Assembly (NCBI GenBank): GCA_032209605.1
Contig: JASFXZ010000026.1
Coordinates: forward strand, 7,812,001 to 7,876,000
Reading direction: 5' to 3'
DNA: 64,000 bases
DNA from: Mactromeris polynyma
Lineage: Eukaryota; Mollusca; Bivalvia; Venerida; Mactridae
The notes beneath the pieces are model-generated. The model was not told the DNA's origin, did not search any database, and was given only the letters and a program-made list of their open reading frames with translations. The translations under genes were made by a program, and so were the position numbers. Of this stretch, positions 29,001-44,000 are shown piece after piece (within the stretch, counting starts at the first letter, position 1; every line of letters begins with the position of its first letter).

Positions 29001-32000
29001 CGTAGTTGAAAAGAATGATCTAGGGTAAACATTTCAAATAATGCGTTTCACACTTTTTAATTAGTCTCACTGATCACCCTTCAATTGTCTGGGATCATCA
29101 ATTGCTAAACAATTGCCACCTCATGTTTTCACAACAGTACCTTTCCAATTGTTCTTGAAGAGTTGTTTACATAATTAGTGCATATAATGATAACATCGAG
29201 TGGTCTACTCTCTGAGGCAATTACAATTATTATGACTTCTTTCAATGCTTAGTCATTATACTAACTGACGTATCATTTCAGAAAAGTATTTCCTGTTTTT
29301 GGAGACTTATTTACATGTAAAGTAACAAACCGAGACCGAAATATTCGTTCGGATTCCGGAGTAGGGAGGATCCAGACGGTGGGGGACTTCACATGTTGTA
29401 ATGGAGGAACTATAACAGGACCGAGAGAATTGTCCGGTTAGAGGAAGTTTCCGGCATGGAGAGTTTACGGATAAGAGAGTTTCCACTGTATTACCACACT
29501 GTTATTTACGTTCACATAAATATTAAATTGCCTGTTTATATGAAAATATCATTTGACAAAACTGCTTATAAATTACACGATTATTATTCAAAGGACGCTA
29601 GTAAAAAAGTTATTTTAATAATGATAAATAAAAAAGGCAATGTAAATTTATCTACACTATTTGGTTCTTCCTGTAACACGATGAGAGATGTCATAACTCG
29701 ATCCACTAGTTGTTCATCCAAGTGTTTAACTAAGAAGATTTTCTCTAGAATTAGCTTCTGTTCTCTGTTACCACCGATCGAACCAATGGCATCCACGATA
29801 GCATTCCTGTCATCTTGGTTCCTTCTTCTGCAAAGGGAATGAATGAATAATATGTATGCGCGAAGTAACACTTTGAAGTACTGTGCATAACACACTATAA
29901 TGTAATCAATAAATATATACTCAATTGAGGTTAATAAGATGCCGAATGTTAACAAAATTTGGCAAATGCAAATAACTGTTAGATGTGAGGATTTCAGTAT
30001 AACCAGTTTATCCCACACATACCACAAAGGGACTTTTGAAGTAGAAGGGGGAACACTACCTGCCAGTAAAGCAGTGTAGGCCAAAATAATAAGTTTGAAC
30101 CCATAGACAGAGAGTGCACAGTGCAGAAGATACCCAACATACGGTTACTACTTCCTAGGGCATCTAATCAGTATTTTCCCGATTTTTTTACTAGTACTAG
30201 GTTAGGTGGGAAACACTGGAAAACATTTCTGATTTACCCAGCTGCTAGAGGGGTCGCACAGAGACTGACTTGGTTACACTGTCCCTCATGTCATTATCAC
30301 ACATCTTCATAATACTGAATTTGTTTGAGAGAATTATGCAAAGTAATTATTTTCAATAACGTCAATTGGAAAAGCATGACAAATAAATGCTTTTATTGGA
30401 AGTATAATACACCACATCTGTCTTTAATTGAGCATTAAAGATATTTATTGCAAAATCACACTCAAAAGTTTAAGAGTGGGTTTAATAAGTTTTACAAATA
30501 GAGTCCAAGTATGGGCTTCTCTGATTTTACTAGTGATTGAAATGAGCAAATATTTAATGTTCAATTGTAAACACTATTCATTTGCTGTTTCAATACCTAT
30601 TTCATTAGATGATTCAGTACCGCATATTTACACACACTACACCATACACATTTTAATTACTATCTAAAGGACATTTAAAGTACAACTTAAAGAATTATGC
30701 AATCCAGGAGACATCAGTCAATAAACACGTTAGAAAATAAACAAAAACACTCGTTAAATTATATATCATACTTCAAATCATGTCATCATAAATGTTATAA
30801 TTAATGAGAATCTTATTTACCTATTGCATAGAATGAATATTTAAAAATCATTATTATAGACCCATGCCAAGAAATAAATTCCCTCCTCCAGAAGAAAAAT
30901 GCACATTGAAGTGGTCATATTTATAATGTCTTAAGTCTTCGTTTTACTAAACTCTTATATGTTTATGATGTTTACTTATACAGGGTTATGAGAAAAGGAT
31001 TCAAGTTCAAACTTAATATTTGTTTTCAATCATTTGTGAAACATTTAAAGATTAATAATCGTTTTTTTTCTATCAAAATATGCTAAGTAATACCATTATA
31101 ACTCTTCTTACAAGTTGTCTGGAACTGCAACACACGAATCTAATACAGGTATATTATAATTATGCTGGCACTAAATTGGCATGTAGGTCAGGATAGAAAC
31201 AAATTGTATAGGACACTTGTCTTGTGGTTGTGGGAAATAAATATGTGTTGTAAAAGAGAGAGAATAAGTTGCTACAGGGAACGGCACATACATAAGACAG
31301 TGCTTCCCCACACAGACGTCCGGGAAAGCAACACTACATAACACACAAGGCACTTGAGGAGGTTAAAGGGTACATCAGTATGAATGCAATAACCACTGAC
31401 TTTCTCATATTGATGACCAAGCATATTTTAGTAACACATATGAGTATGTACGATTAAAGGTACTACATTGTAACTTGACACTGATTTAGTTGATAGAAAG
31501 AGTTGTAAACATACCATATTTGCATAATTCTGAATAATTGTTTTTAAATGAACAAAAATAACACACTATTTTACTATGGAGAACAAATGGACACTAACAT
31601 GTATGTCACATGTAATTATGCTAACTTACATAAGTTTCGTTCCCTGGAAGTATTGACTGGCAAGTTTTTCTAAGTCCTTATCTGGTAGCTGTTCAACAAC
31701 CAAAGTCAAAAATCGGAAACATTTAGAGAGTTTAGGAGAACCTGTCAAAATAGATATATTAGTAATTGTATTACATTGTACACAAATTGACTCATACATA
31801 ATACAACAGTTGCTAACATGTACGTCTTGATTGTATTACAATCAATAAATATTAAATAGACTGCTGCCCCTGCTATGGGATTTTCAGTTGAATGCCAATA
31901 TTTGACTTGTAAAGGCTTAATAATTTGGAAACAATATGAATTAAATTCATATATCCTTTCAAGAGTTATAAGGAAAAACTATTATAACAGACGTTACATT

Positions 32001-35000
32001 TGGTGACAGTTTCAATTTAGGGAGAGAAACGTGTTAGTTTTTATCGATCAAATGTCTTTTAACAGATTATTTTAATCAAGTAATTTTCGTTTTCATTGTA
32101 TCAGAATACTTAAATGGTATACCTCTACTTACAGTATTCTTTATACATAACATCAAAGTGCTTCTTATCCACATAGTGAATTAAAACATACATACCGTGT
32201 TTAGGTTCAACTTTCATACACGTCAGATTGCCTTGTAACTGCTTCATTAAAAGGTGAATGTCTGCTTCAGTCAATGATTTTTCTTTGTTATCCACTGTCT
32301 ATAATGAAGATGCAAAGAGATTGACTATGAAAACAATGCAATATTTGTTTAAAGTAGTACTATGCTCATTTTTGTTCATTTGTTTACTTAACAAAAAAAC
32401 ATGAAACATATATTTCCTATGGTTAAAACATCACTAAATATTTATTTATAAAGAATGATCTCATAATGTATTCATCCATATTTGAGTAATTTTATAAAAT
32501 AAAGATATTTTCAATTGGTTTAACATTATCAATGGCTCTTATCAGAGATGTTTAGCCAATGTAACAACAATACTGGATAAGGCTAATTTAAACAGTTTAT
32601 GTTCAGATGAGCCAGATACATCTTTAACAGAAGAAAATATCACCATACGTCATATCATTATGGTGGATGTAGTTTTGGTGTTGGGTTAATACAGTGTATA
32701 ACTATTATGTTCACTCAACATAATTGTATTTACCTCGTGTAACTGCCTTGTGATTATATCTACAGGGATACTCATGTTTACAGTAATTGGTCGTCTCTTC
32801 ACAAATTCCAGACTACCCTTTGATACTGCATGCATTCCCGGGATATCTAAATAAAGTAATTATTTGAAAATTAAAACTTCAACCACATTATTTTATACAA
32901 TGCAATACTTGAAAAATAGTGGCTTATGTTTTCTTATGTATACTATCAAATGATCATGGTCAGGTCGAGAAGAATGCAGTAATTAAACTTCCTCCCTACT
33001 CCGGAATCCGAACGAATTTTTCTGTCCGGATTGTTATTTTACACGTACAATAAATCTACCAAAACCGGACGGTAATACGTCAGATCGTATACTGACTGAG
33101 AATTAAGAGAATTTATAATAATTTTAATTGCCTCTATGAATATGTCACCGTATGCATACCGATTTGATGGAAACAAGGTAAGACCGGGTACGAGATTTAC
33201 TATGTAAACAATTGGAAAACATTGGATGTGAGCGCAGAAAAAGACCCATCAGGTATACAAATCACAATTCAAACTTTTTACCTTAGATCATTTTATTACT
33301 CTACGAACAATCTTTTGAAATGAAACTATGGCGTTTTAAAAATGCATCGTACTAAGTGCATAGCTTGTCAGGTTTTATGGACGGTATATCGTCGCGAAAC
33401 ACACACACTTAATTTCAGCTATGTTTGAAATCATTTGACATGTTGAATGATTCATTGAAATACTTGCTCGAGATTGATATATCCACCTTATGCAGTGAAA
33501 TTATCAAAATATAAATGAAATTTAAAAAAAGGGTGAACTGTAGGTCAAAATCTTAAGTTAATTATATTCAGTGCTTTCATAAAGTTTTAATTAAACGAGA
33601 GGCGTCTATAGCGGTGCATATTCTGAAGAATCGAATGTTCTACAATTTCTATAACGAATATATAATTATATAATGATAATTTACATTTGAAAGAATTACA
33701 ATGTCAACCAATACCCAGCATGTATCTTCCTTTTATGAAAGGAGAGCATAAATATGTTGGTCTCTTATAATGGATGATTTTGGCCATAAATTGAATCTTC
33801 AAGTTTACATGAATTTTTTAAAATATTGTAGCTTAAATTACTCTGCACAGTCGAATTAAATAATGCATTCATACATTATATTTTACATCGCGATAACACA
33901 AACAACCTCTAGCGAACTCCAGTCCGGAATCTCCTCTCAACCGAACTTTATAGTTTGTCCGAAGGGTGTTCGGATTTCCACTGTACATGTACAACGGTCA
34001 ATTAATTATCACGAAGTGCGAATACTTGTAACATGTGTCGTCAATCTTACCCGTCAACAGGTATGTATTAGTATAGTAAGCGGTCAATGAAAGGTGTGAA
34101 CTATTGTATTGTTCGACCTATCTGTGGTGAACAATGAATGAAATGATAGCTAGGGACCACAAATCCTGTTCGAGTGTTCGACCTATCTATGTTCGAGTGA
34201 TCTACTGTTAGATAATATAAAATAAGAAGGGGTTTCGCCGGGACTTAAGAACCTGTTCGAGGTATCTACTGTGTTCGAGCCAAAACTGTTCGAGGTTACG
34301 AAGTGTTACTGTACATTATTATGCCATACTTACCATCACATGTTAGGGGTTGATTGTGAAGTATTAGTCAAAGAAGCTACCCCTAGCTAGGGAAGACGTT
34401 TTATTGCAATGTTCGAAAATCCTCACACTTTTGAACCATTTAAGTGTGGACCATGGAATAGAAGACTGAATGCACTATATGTGCCATATCATATTCATTC
34501 ACATCACATGCAATTACTCTGCTTTTTTCAAAAGAGGGGGGGGGGCATATCTACATCTATATTGCAGTATAATATCAACATTATTTCGTTTCATTAAGGC
34601 ATTACTGACATACTTGATTCACCAAAGGTAGAGACAGGCGTCACGACTCGCATTCCATAATAAGGATCGAATCTGAAACAACAAAATATATAAGAACTTT
34701 TCATAGTGTCAGAGTTTGATACAGTTTTTCGATACTATTTCAGTCATGTATGGTTGTCAGTTGACCTATATAATGCTTCTTGGATGATGCTGGAAGTATC
34801 TCCATGAAAGAAAAAGTGTTGTAGAGCAAAAAAGCGGAACATTTTTTCTACTTAGAAGAACATTTATTCACTTTTTTACCGATAGTACAGTCTCTGGACT
34901 TATTTGTGTGAACTTTTTGTCCAGAGCATTTCTTTGTATATTTTTGTAGAGCAATACCTGAAGATCAATTTTAACGAGGGTGGACAGTTGACATCATGTC

Positions 35001-38000
35001 AGTTTCCATGGAAACCTAGATGACGACCAAGAAGGCCGCCATATCATGAACCCTTGAACAGTCTTACTGTAACGATTATTTCTATTAAGAGCAAACAGGT
35101 ATTGATTTTACTGTGTGTGATAATTTATGTACAGATACAGTGCTCTCAAATGAACTCCCTGTCAAGATCACTAAAGGTCAAGGACAAGGTTATTTAAAGG
35201 TCAAAATGTAAAGAAATGTTCAAAAACGCATTTTTACCTAATGTCGTTTTAATTCATTTTCACAGTTTTGACCGTATACGTGCAAAAGTATTGTTGCACT
35301 ACTTTATATCAATATGATTTACAACAAAACTTATTTCATGTTCATAAGTTGAATAATCATATAATTTGAAGGAATAATGTAACACCGCTTCAATCTGCAA
35401 CTTTCCACAGAATACGCGCGTATAGCTTAAAAATACATATTTTGAGTTTTGTTGCATAAAATGCGTAAGCACAGTTTCTGCATGTATGTAAATGTATTTG
35501 CTGCTCACAGACAAAAAGAAATTCAAGGTCAACATTTCCATCGGACTGTTGACCAAGGTCACCAAAGGTCAAGGTCATTACATGTTAAAAATGAAAAAAA
35601 ATGTTTTTATATTGTTAAAAGTCAGCATTATTAGTGTTTCAAAAGTTATGCTTCCACTTTACCTGTGTTCAATGCAATTTATAACAAACTTAGTTTATGG
35701 CCATAGGTTGAATAACGGGTGCAATTATAAGGAATTATCTATATCTATATGTTTTGCGTAGAATATACAAGTATAGTCAATGAATGCATATACATCACGT
35801 TCTGTATATATTTTTTCTATTTTGTATACAGAACGTGTATATTACATTTGAATATGTTTGCCGCTCATTGGCTAAAGTAAATTCAAGTTCACCCACGAAG
35901 GGCAGAGGACAAGGTCATTTGAGGTCAAATCAATTAAAACATAACATGGTGTTCATCTTTTATTACAAGCGATAATGAGATGAAAGTGATTATGCTTTAA
36001 TACTTAATATGACACTATTTCCAGCCCTTTTCTATCAACTGACAAAACACAGTTATCAATGCATACATCCCTAGTTTGTTAAAGGTGCTGAACTCCAGAT
36101 TGACGAGCGAGCAAAAAAAAAGAAAATTGTCAAATATTTACAAAATCTTGATATTGTTGCACGTAAAGCTCTAAAACATTATTACTTTCATTCATCATTA
36201 CTTGCGAAACATTGTCATAGCGTAGTTTTTCGTATTTTTCCATCTAAAATTTTACTAGGGTTAGTCTACCCTGTAAATCTAAAAATAGAACGGTAAACAT
36301 TGAGCTCATGCACATTCGGAACGTCTCTGTCATTCAAACAATTCATCAGCGCAAAGAAAAGAATAAATGCAGTAAACAAGGTAGCTATAAGTCACTTACT
36401 ATTTTTTTGCACGCAACGAAAATAAATAATCACTGAACAATTATCTCCTCGATGTCAGTAGTGGATCACGCCATTGTGTATGTTTATTTTGCAAATTGAT
36501 CATGTGACTCGTGAGGTGCATGCTGGATGGGAACTCCGCGGTATTTTTAAACTGGAAAACTCCGATTGCTCGATATTACGACGGCGATTTAATTAGCCTA
36601 ATTGCTTTAAATTATTCAAATATTCACCATCTACAGCTTTTATTTACGTGTATGATGATACAACTACACATATTTTGCGGAATTGCAAAAACGACGATTT
36701 GTTTTCAATCTGGAGTTCAGCACCTTTAAGGTATTTTTCAAGCGCAACCGTATTATGTTCGCTTTTGCTACTTGAGTCACAACGGTGTCTCTGGAAAAGC
36801 AGAATGATTTTCTTTTTGCCATGCAGTGTGGCGTTGACTGTGTGAGGATTAGTGTCTGCCTTAAATGCTCACTTCGAAGAAATCTTGACAGACGTTGTTA
36901 TCAAGCCAAACTGCCGACGTGAAACGATGTTTGAGCTTCATTACATACTGCATCACGTGGAAAATGCAATGGTCATACAATGCCTTTTACCAATAAGTCG
37001 TGCAACTAAATATCGCAAATACATTGTATGGAGCTGAGTGGAGCATCCGAACATGTTCCCCTTATTCATGGATATATATATAATGAGTGTTCCATACAGT
37101 ATGGCTACGGCATGAGGGTGCAAATGATACACATGTATACATAAACTGTGCTTACTCATATCATGCAACCAAACGCAAACTATGTATTTATAAGCTATAT
37201 GCGCGTATTCTGCAAAAAAAATGCAGATTGCTGTGGTGTCACATAATTCCTTCTTATTATATGATTATTCATTTTTTGACCATGAAATAAGTTTTGTAGT
37301 CAACCATAATGATAGTAGGTAGTGCAAAATACCTTCTGCTTGTCTACGGTCAAAACTGTGAAAATGAACTAAAACGGCATTGGGTAAAAACGCGTTTTTA
37401 TCATTTTTTTACATGTTGACCTTTAACAGGCAGTTCATTAGAGTGCTTTGTATGTACATAACTTATCACACACACTAACATCAACACCTGTTTGCACTTA
37501 ATAGAAATACTCGTTACAGTTAGACTAGTCAATGGTTCATGAAATGGCAGCCATATTGGCCGCCATCTTGGTCTCCATGGAAACTGACATGATGTCAACT
37601 GTCCCTCCTCGCTAAAATTGAACTTCAGGTATCCCTCTACACGAACATACAAATAAATGCTCTGGACAAAAAATTCACACAGATAAGTCCAGGGACTAGA
37701 TTACGAGGACACATACGTAATTTTAACCGTTACCGAATGTATTCATGTTAAGTTCATATTTAACCAGTCTTCATTGCCCTACTTCTCCTATATAACTGCT
37801 CTTACTCTGCTTAATTTTAATCTTAAAGACTGTAATATAATTTGTAATAGTATACACGTAAGTATTATATTCACTTTTCCTAATGTTACCCCCATCGTTA
37901 CATTGCAGTTCTTATATTCCCACTAAAGCTGTAACATAGCGCATATTGTCTAATAAACGCCCCCGGGGAATAACATTTTTAGAAGGGGCGTTTTATAAAC

Positions 38001-41000
38001 GTAAAAGCGCGCATCTATTTTAATAAGTACGGTGACGACTAACTGTTCATTGACCTTTGAGCTCAGTCGCAAGTGTTGAATTTCGCACTCGCGAGCCTAA
38101 ATGTGTTGAAGTTTAAAATACCATAGTTGACTGTTTTACAGTTCAGATGTTTACAAGTTTAACATTTGATAGTAACAGTTATAGCTTTGTTGTTGTATGA
38201 ACATTCCTTTTTATATATTGTCATTTTTATTGTGTTAAACATTGGATATATGCGTGCTGGATATAAATGATGGACTAAAGTAAGAATATTTGGGTTTTTC
38301 TATATAAAAGAAGAGCGGGGGGGGAGGGGGCATTAATTTGGGGAGGGTCGTTGAATTGGGAATATTCAGTAGTCATTACAGTGATCGGAACGATCAATCG
38401 GATTTTGACTGGTAACCTCGGTTTCGTTCAATAGTTTAATTCATATGAATCATAAATGTAACAGAAGTATTTAGTTTTTTTGACACATGACCAATCGGTG
38501 AAAAGAAAACATTACCTGTCTGCCGGTCCAAAATGCATATGAAAGTTATCTTCAATTTCAACACTTTGAATTGTATCAATTTTATTATGAACTGTGATAT
38601 TCTGAAACATAAAAAATGATCAGGTAAATAAAGGGGTCAGTTTGACACAATTTTGGAACACACAGACGAACGTACAGACATGGGTAACACTATAACCCTT
38701 CCCCCATGTTATGGCGCGGTCATAAATAATGACAATATACCGATTGAATAATCATCTTCATCTTGGTCAATATAAAAAAATGTCATAATTAAAGACAAAT
38801 TGATAATCAGTTGCTGTTTGCCACGATGCGGAAATAACTAGGATAATTACATAATGGCCCAATAGTTGCATGCAATTATGCAGGCCAATTAGTATGCTCT
38901 GACCCGGCTAGACCCCTTCTATTTCATAATGCTTAACTCAAGCACATACTGTCTCATAAATCCTGACACTTTTGTACATAGTAACTAGCGATTAAATTAA
39001 ATTGCATTTTAAAATGTTATCATGCACATTATAAACACATTATTGTGCTCATTAAATATGTATTCGGATGATCGATATCAGTAGGCTTGATTTATTAAAA
39101 AGTACCTTTTTAGACATTATCTTGCCATTCGGTATCTTTTGCTCCTTGGTATTTGAAGTCTTAACAAAATTATGACCCTCCGGCGTTTTTCGTGCAACAT
39201 AGTCAGCGGATATAACACCTGAAAAATGGACAATATACTTTTCAAGAGATGAGTATTAAGACTATTATCAGACAATATGATATTATACAAACAAATTCAG
39301 GTATCCCCTGCAGAATATACTTGGATTGCTAATAATATGCATAGGCAAAGTGGAGAAATTTTAGTGACGGTGACTAGACAGAACGGCCCAATAAGCAATC
39401 CCAAGCGAGTTCTTCATATATACTTACTTCACTATAGACCAAGTTTGGTGTAACAAATTGAACACTACTTAAGTTATCTATCAGAAACCACCTAGTTCGA
39501 CAGCAGTCTTTAGACAAAGTTTAATACAAATACTCAAAAAGTATATGGTTACACATGGATGGAAGAACGGACAAAATCAAAACTATATCCTTCTACCTTC
39601 GTCGGGGAATAATACTTACAAGGCCGAGTATTATGACTATAACCATACAATATTATATTCAATAATTAGGAAAAAGTATTATTTAATATTTAACTACACC
39701 TATGATTGTTGTGAACATAATCATACTAAACAATGTACTCTTTCAAGCTGAACACTCAGTTATGGCATCAAAATATATCAAAGATTCTGTTCACAAAATA
39801 AGATTGACCCTTGAACATACTATTGTGATATCTGTTGGTTTTGTTAAAATTGAAATATTTTCAAATGCACAGAAAGTAGAATAATAAGCTGGTGAAATCT
39901 CAGATTTCAGGTTTTTCGTCAATACCTCCCCTGTTCAGTAAATGGTATCGATAACGAAGAAAGTTGATCATACATGTTCGTAATATGTCACTACTTTCTG
40001 TTTTGAAGTTTACCACTTTTGAGTCAAAAAAATCTTATTTCGATTTTAACTTCCGTACCGGAGTTTTGAAACACTGAAATAATATATAGCAGCAAGCCAT
40101 TTCATTTTCCCATCTATGAATTGTTTTGTGAAATTTAAATATAGCCAATATTTACATAAAAGTAAGGAGACTATATTGGTTGTTTGTCCCATTTTGCAAG
40201 ATCATTATTACTTTACATACATAATAAATGCCTCTTTGTAATTATCATTTTCCCGCAATTCTGGTCACCACACTTGATAACGCAATCTGTAATTTGATGT
40301 ATTTGCCTTTACTTGACGTACTTTAGGCTTGTTGAAATAAAATATATCTGCATAGAGTTGTATTTACACTCATTTTCTTAAACAAATCTATAATCTCATG
40401 TCTGTACAATACATTCAATTCAATTAAAATGCAGGCGAATTTTCTTTTGAAATGTCAAATCATTTCAGTCAATGGCATTGTTCTAACACAAAGACAAGTG
40501 CATCATACCTTGTTTGCTAATGTCGTCTGCTGTATAATACCACTTGTCTGGGTCACCTTGCAACGTACCTGGTGCATTAACCTGCATACATATCGAGACA
40601 AGTATTAAATTCATAATGTGCAGGTTTTAAATATCTAGAGCTGTTTATCATACATATTGCAACTATCAGATTACTGACTACGTGTTGTAATTTTTTATTC
40701 GATTTGCTATGAATAAATTTCTGATAAAGACATGGTATTATAGATAGGTAATTAGGCGATGCATTTTTAGTTGAGTGTGTTTGCTTGCATCTCATCAACC
40801 ACATTCTATTCTCCGTGTTTACATGTATGTTACTGTGGTTGCCTCTGGTGGTCTTCTCAAGTAGAACACTACACCACTTATTAGAATCATTGTTTTCATC
40901 ATCATTATAATTCATATCATCATCATCATTATAATTTCTTTCCTCATCATACTCATCCTCATCATTATACTTTCTATCATCATCACACTCATCATCATCA

Positions 41001-44000
41001 TTATACTTTCTATCATCATCACACTCATCATCATCATTACAATTTCTATCATCATACTGTATCACCATCATCATTTTAATTTATATCATTATAATTTATA
41101 TCGTCATCATTATCATCATCATTATAATTTATATCATCATCATACTCATAATCATCATTATAATTTCTATCAACATAATACTCATCATTATTATCATCAT
41201 TTTTGTCACCATCGTCATAATCATAACAATTATCAGCTCCATCAAAATATTTATCATTATGTTAATCACTATCATTTTAATATTTGTATGATCTCAATAT
41301 TAATTATCATCATCATTATTTATCAAATTCATCATCGACAGCAGCGACATCATATTCATATACATTATCATCATCATCAGTTACACTATTGTCGCAGTCA
41401 TCAAGATTATAATTTACAATTATACCTCATGTGGATAGTGTAGCCTAGAAGCAAGGAAACTAACAATGCCATTTTTGATAGCAGTCACATCCTTGTGTTC
41501 ATTCATTGGATGAATCACATTTGATATTTCACCACGTCTTGATATCTCAAAGGAAGACCTGAAAATAAAGAACAGGATATTAATACGTAAATAAAAAGGC
41601 AGTCTGAAAGACAGACATATCCCCCACCCCCGAAAAGAAAGTTAAATGGTCTTGGCAATGAAATTGATGTTAGCTCAACAAGGAATTCACTAAAATGACG
41701 GTGTATATATAGTATGTTCATTTTACTGTGGCAGTATAATCCAGGTCAGGAAATGGTACATGTAAGGCAGTGGGCATACACCAGAATAACACTCAAAGTT
41801 TGAATATATGTGATCCATCATTCCTCCCTAGGTAATAGTAGGCTAATGAATATGTTGCTGAAAACCATATCTGCACAGAACGAGGTCATCATTAATGTTG
41901 AAATCACCACCTATCACTGGCTTACTGGCGGTATAGTCCATGTTGTTAATATCAGATTTTGGTAAAATATCGGGTTAATTTAGAAAAAAAGAAGTTGCTC
42001 ATGATGTGTCAAACAAATTTTCTAGCCATCACTTTTATTGTCAAGTTAGTACGACAGTACGCCATATTTTACATAAATTGCAATTCCATGTTCTGTAAGT
42101 TTTCAAAAAAGGTTAAAGCTATCAATTGACAATGGTGTAATGTCCTTGACGTGAGACTCGCGCCCACATTTAATGGATACCTTGTTCAGGAATTTCTCAG
42201 ACTGCGTGCCTTTGTGGCGACTCTTTGAGTAACATTGCCATTGACCCTTGCAGTATGAACTTGAAGTTGAGCTGTTGCAGTTCGGACATGGGTTCTGCAA
42301 GTTGTCTTGATTAGATGAAGATTTTAACCAAGTTTCATAAAAATCATTCGAGCGGTTCAGGAGATACAGAGCTGACACAAACTTCAAGGGTCGAACCTTT
42401 GACCTTGCAGTGTGGCATTGACCTTGAGCTGTCGCTGTGCGGATATGGTTTCTGCACGTCGTCTTGATTAAATGTAGATTTGGATTCATCATCAGAATCC
42501 TCCAAGCGGATTAGGAGGTCGAGAGGTAGACACGACATGTTACAGGCGGACTGATTGATGAACGAAGGCCATTCCTATAATCCCCTCCCGCTACATGGAT
42601 GAGATGTTGTATATAGGTACCGCTATACACATACCATGAACAAAACCCCACCACTTGGTTGCCATTTTATTAGATGGAACTTAATAATGTATCCACAAAG
42701 TTATCAAAGTTATAAACAATGTTATGGTCTTCAACATAGGTAGGTCACATGAGCAAAAATTAGATTTTAAAAGTGTACACTTAAAATGTGTTCTTGTTCA
42801 AAATCCTACGGCCTAAGGCTTTGGTATTTTGTGTGTAGCATTATATAGTGGTCCTCTTACAAGATTGCATCAGTGAATTACGTCAAAACAACATTGGTAA
42901 CCAGGAGGTGGGGCCTTGTTAAAGTGAAAACTTGGAAAATGTTCTTGTCCAAAACCATATGGTGTAAAGTTTTGATATGCTGTATGTGGTTCCTTTCCAA
43001 TATTGTGTAAATAATTAAGTTCTTAAGTTTTTAAATCTCTGTATACTTTAATAATACAAAACATGACAGCTTACCATTGTGAAAAGTCCAAGTGATGACT
43101 AATGGTCTCCGGTTCTAAAAAACAGAAATATATGCATGTACGAATTCTAAACAGGGTTAGGGCAATTCTTTAATTAAATTTCATCATATAATAAGTATCA
43201 TCAAATAATGTTTATAAACCACAAATAATCCGTCTGCGATATGGCAAATAACTCAATTTGAAAAATTAAAACTTAAGCACTAAGATTTCTAATGTGAATA
43301 AATACAAGACAGTGCAGATTGAACTTAGAAAAATTATTTCATTGAGCATAGAGTACATAACAAAGCAACAACATTTCATTATCCACATATAGATTAAAGT
43401 TATTTTTAAACAGTTTCTGGTTATATATAATACACTAACTTACCTGTGGTGCCATTTATGTCAACCTTTCTCAGCCTGAACTTATGGACGAACAGGAGCA
43501 GTTCCTGTGTATCTGAATCATTCCATATGTTTGCCAGTCCAACCTGATAAATATAGCACCCAAACATTAGCTATGCTTGCATGTGCTGGAGTAGTAAAGT
43601 ATTATATGTCAATAGTATTTAGTTATTTAAGACGGTTAGTTGACCTGACCAGTATTCAGGTTGTGTGGCTGCAGTTGTAATTAACTCCTGTCAAATCGTC
43701 GTGGAGAACATAAACACAAGGACATTTACAATTTCTTTAAATGGCGAACACATTGAAGTAGTATCGGCATTTCCTATATTGGCATTGTCTTTAAGCATTG
43801 TTGTTATTTTGCAGTAGCAGAGACAACCCTAACCGAAACGGCCCAAAAAGCAATATTCATGAAATTAACAGATGTATCAATACCCCGCATATGAGAATTG
43901 TCTGAGCAGTTATTATGTACGGGTTACTGGTGTTCTTGTGTTTTTTGGAATGTTGTTTTCCCGGAGGTCTGTGTGGAGTGAAATTGTCTTATGCATGATT

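Noticed and set aside
29456..29842. 128-codon plus-strand open frame
   Set aside because: Antisense to exon 12 and the end of the pogo-like element; no domain.
40577..41074. 165-codon minus-strand open frame
   Set aside because: Its Asp/Asn/Glu-rich text comes from the degenerate CAT microsatellite; it has no domain and overlaps the intron beside exon 4.
42103..42492. 129-codon minus-strand open frame
   Set aside because: Lies in a dispersed repeat with an internal duplication; no domain and no splice partner in phase.
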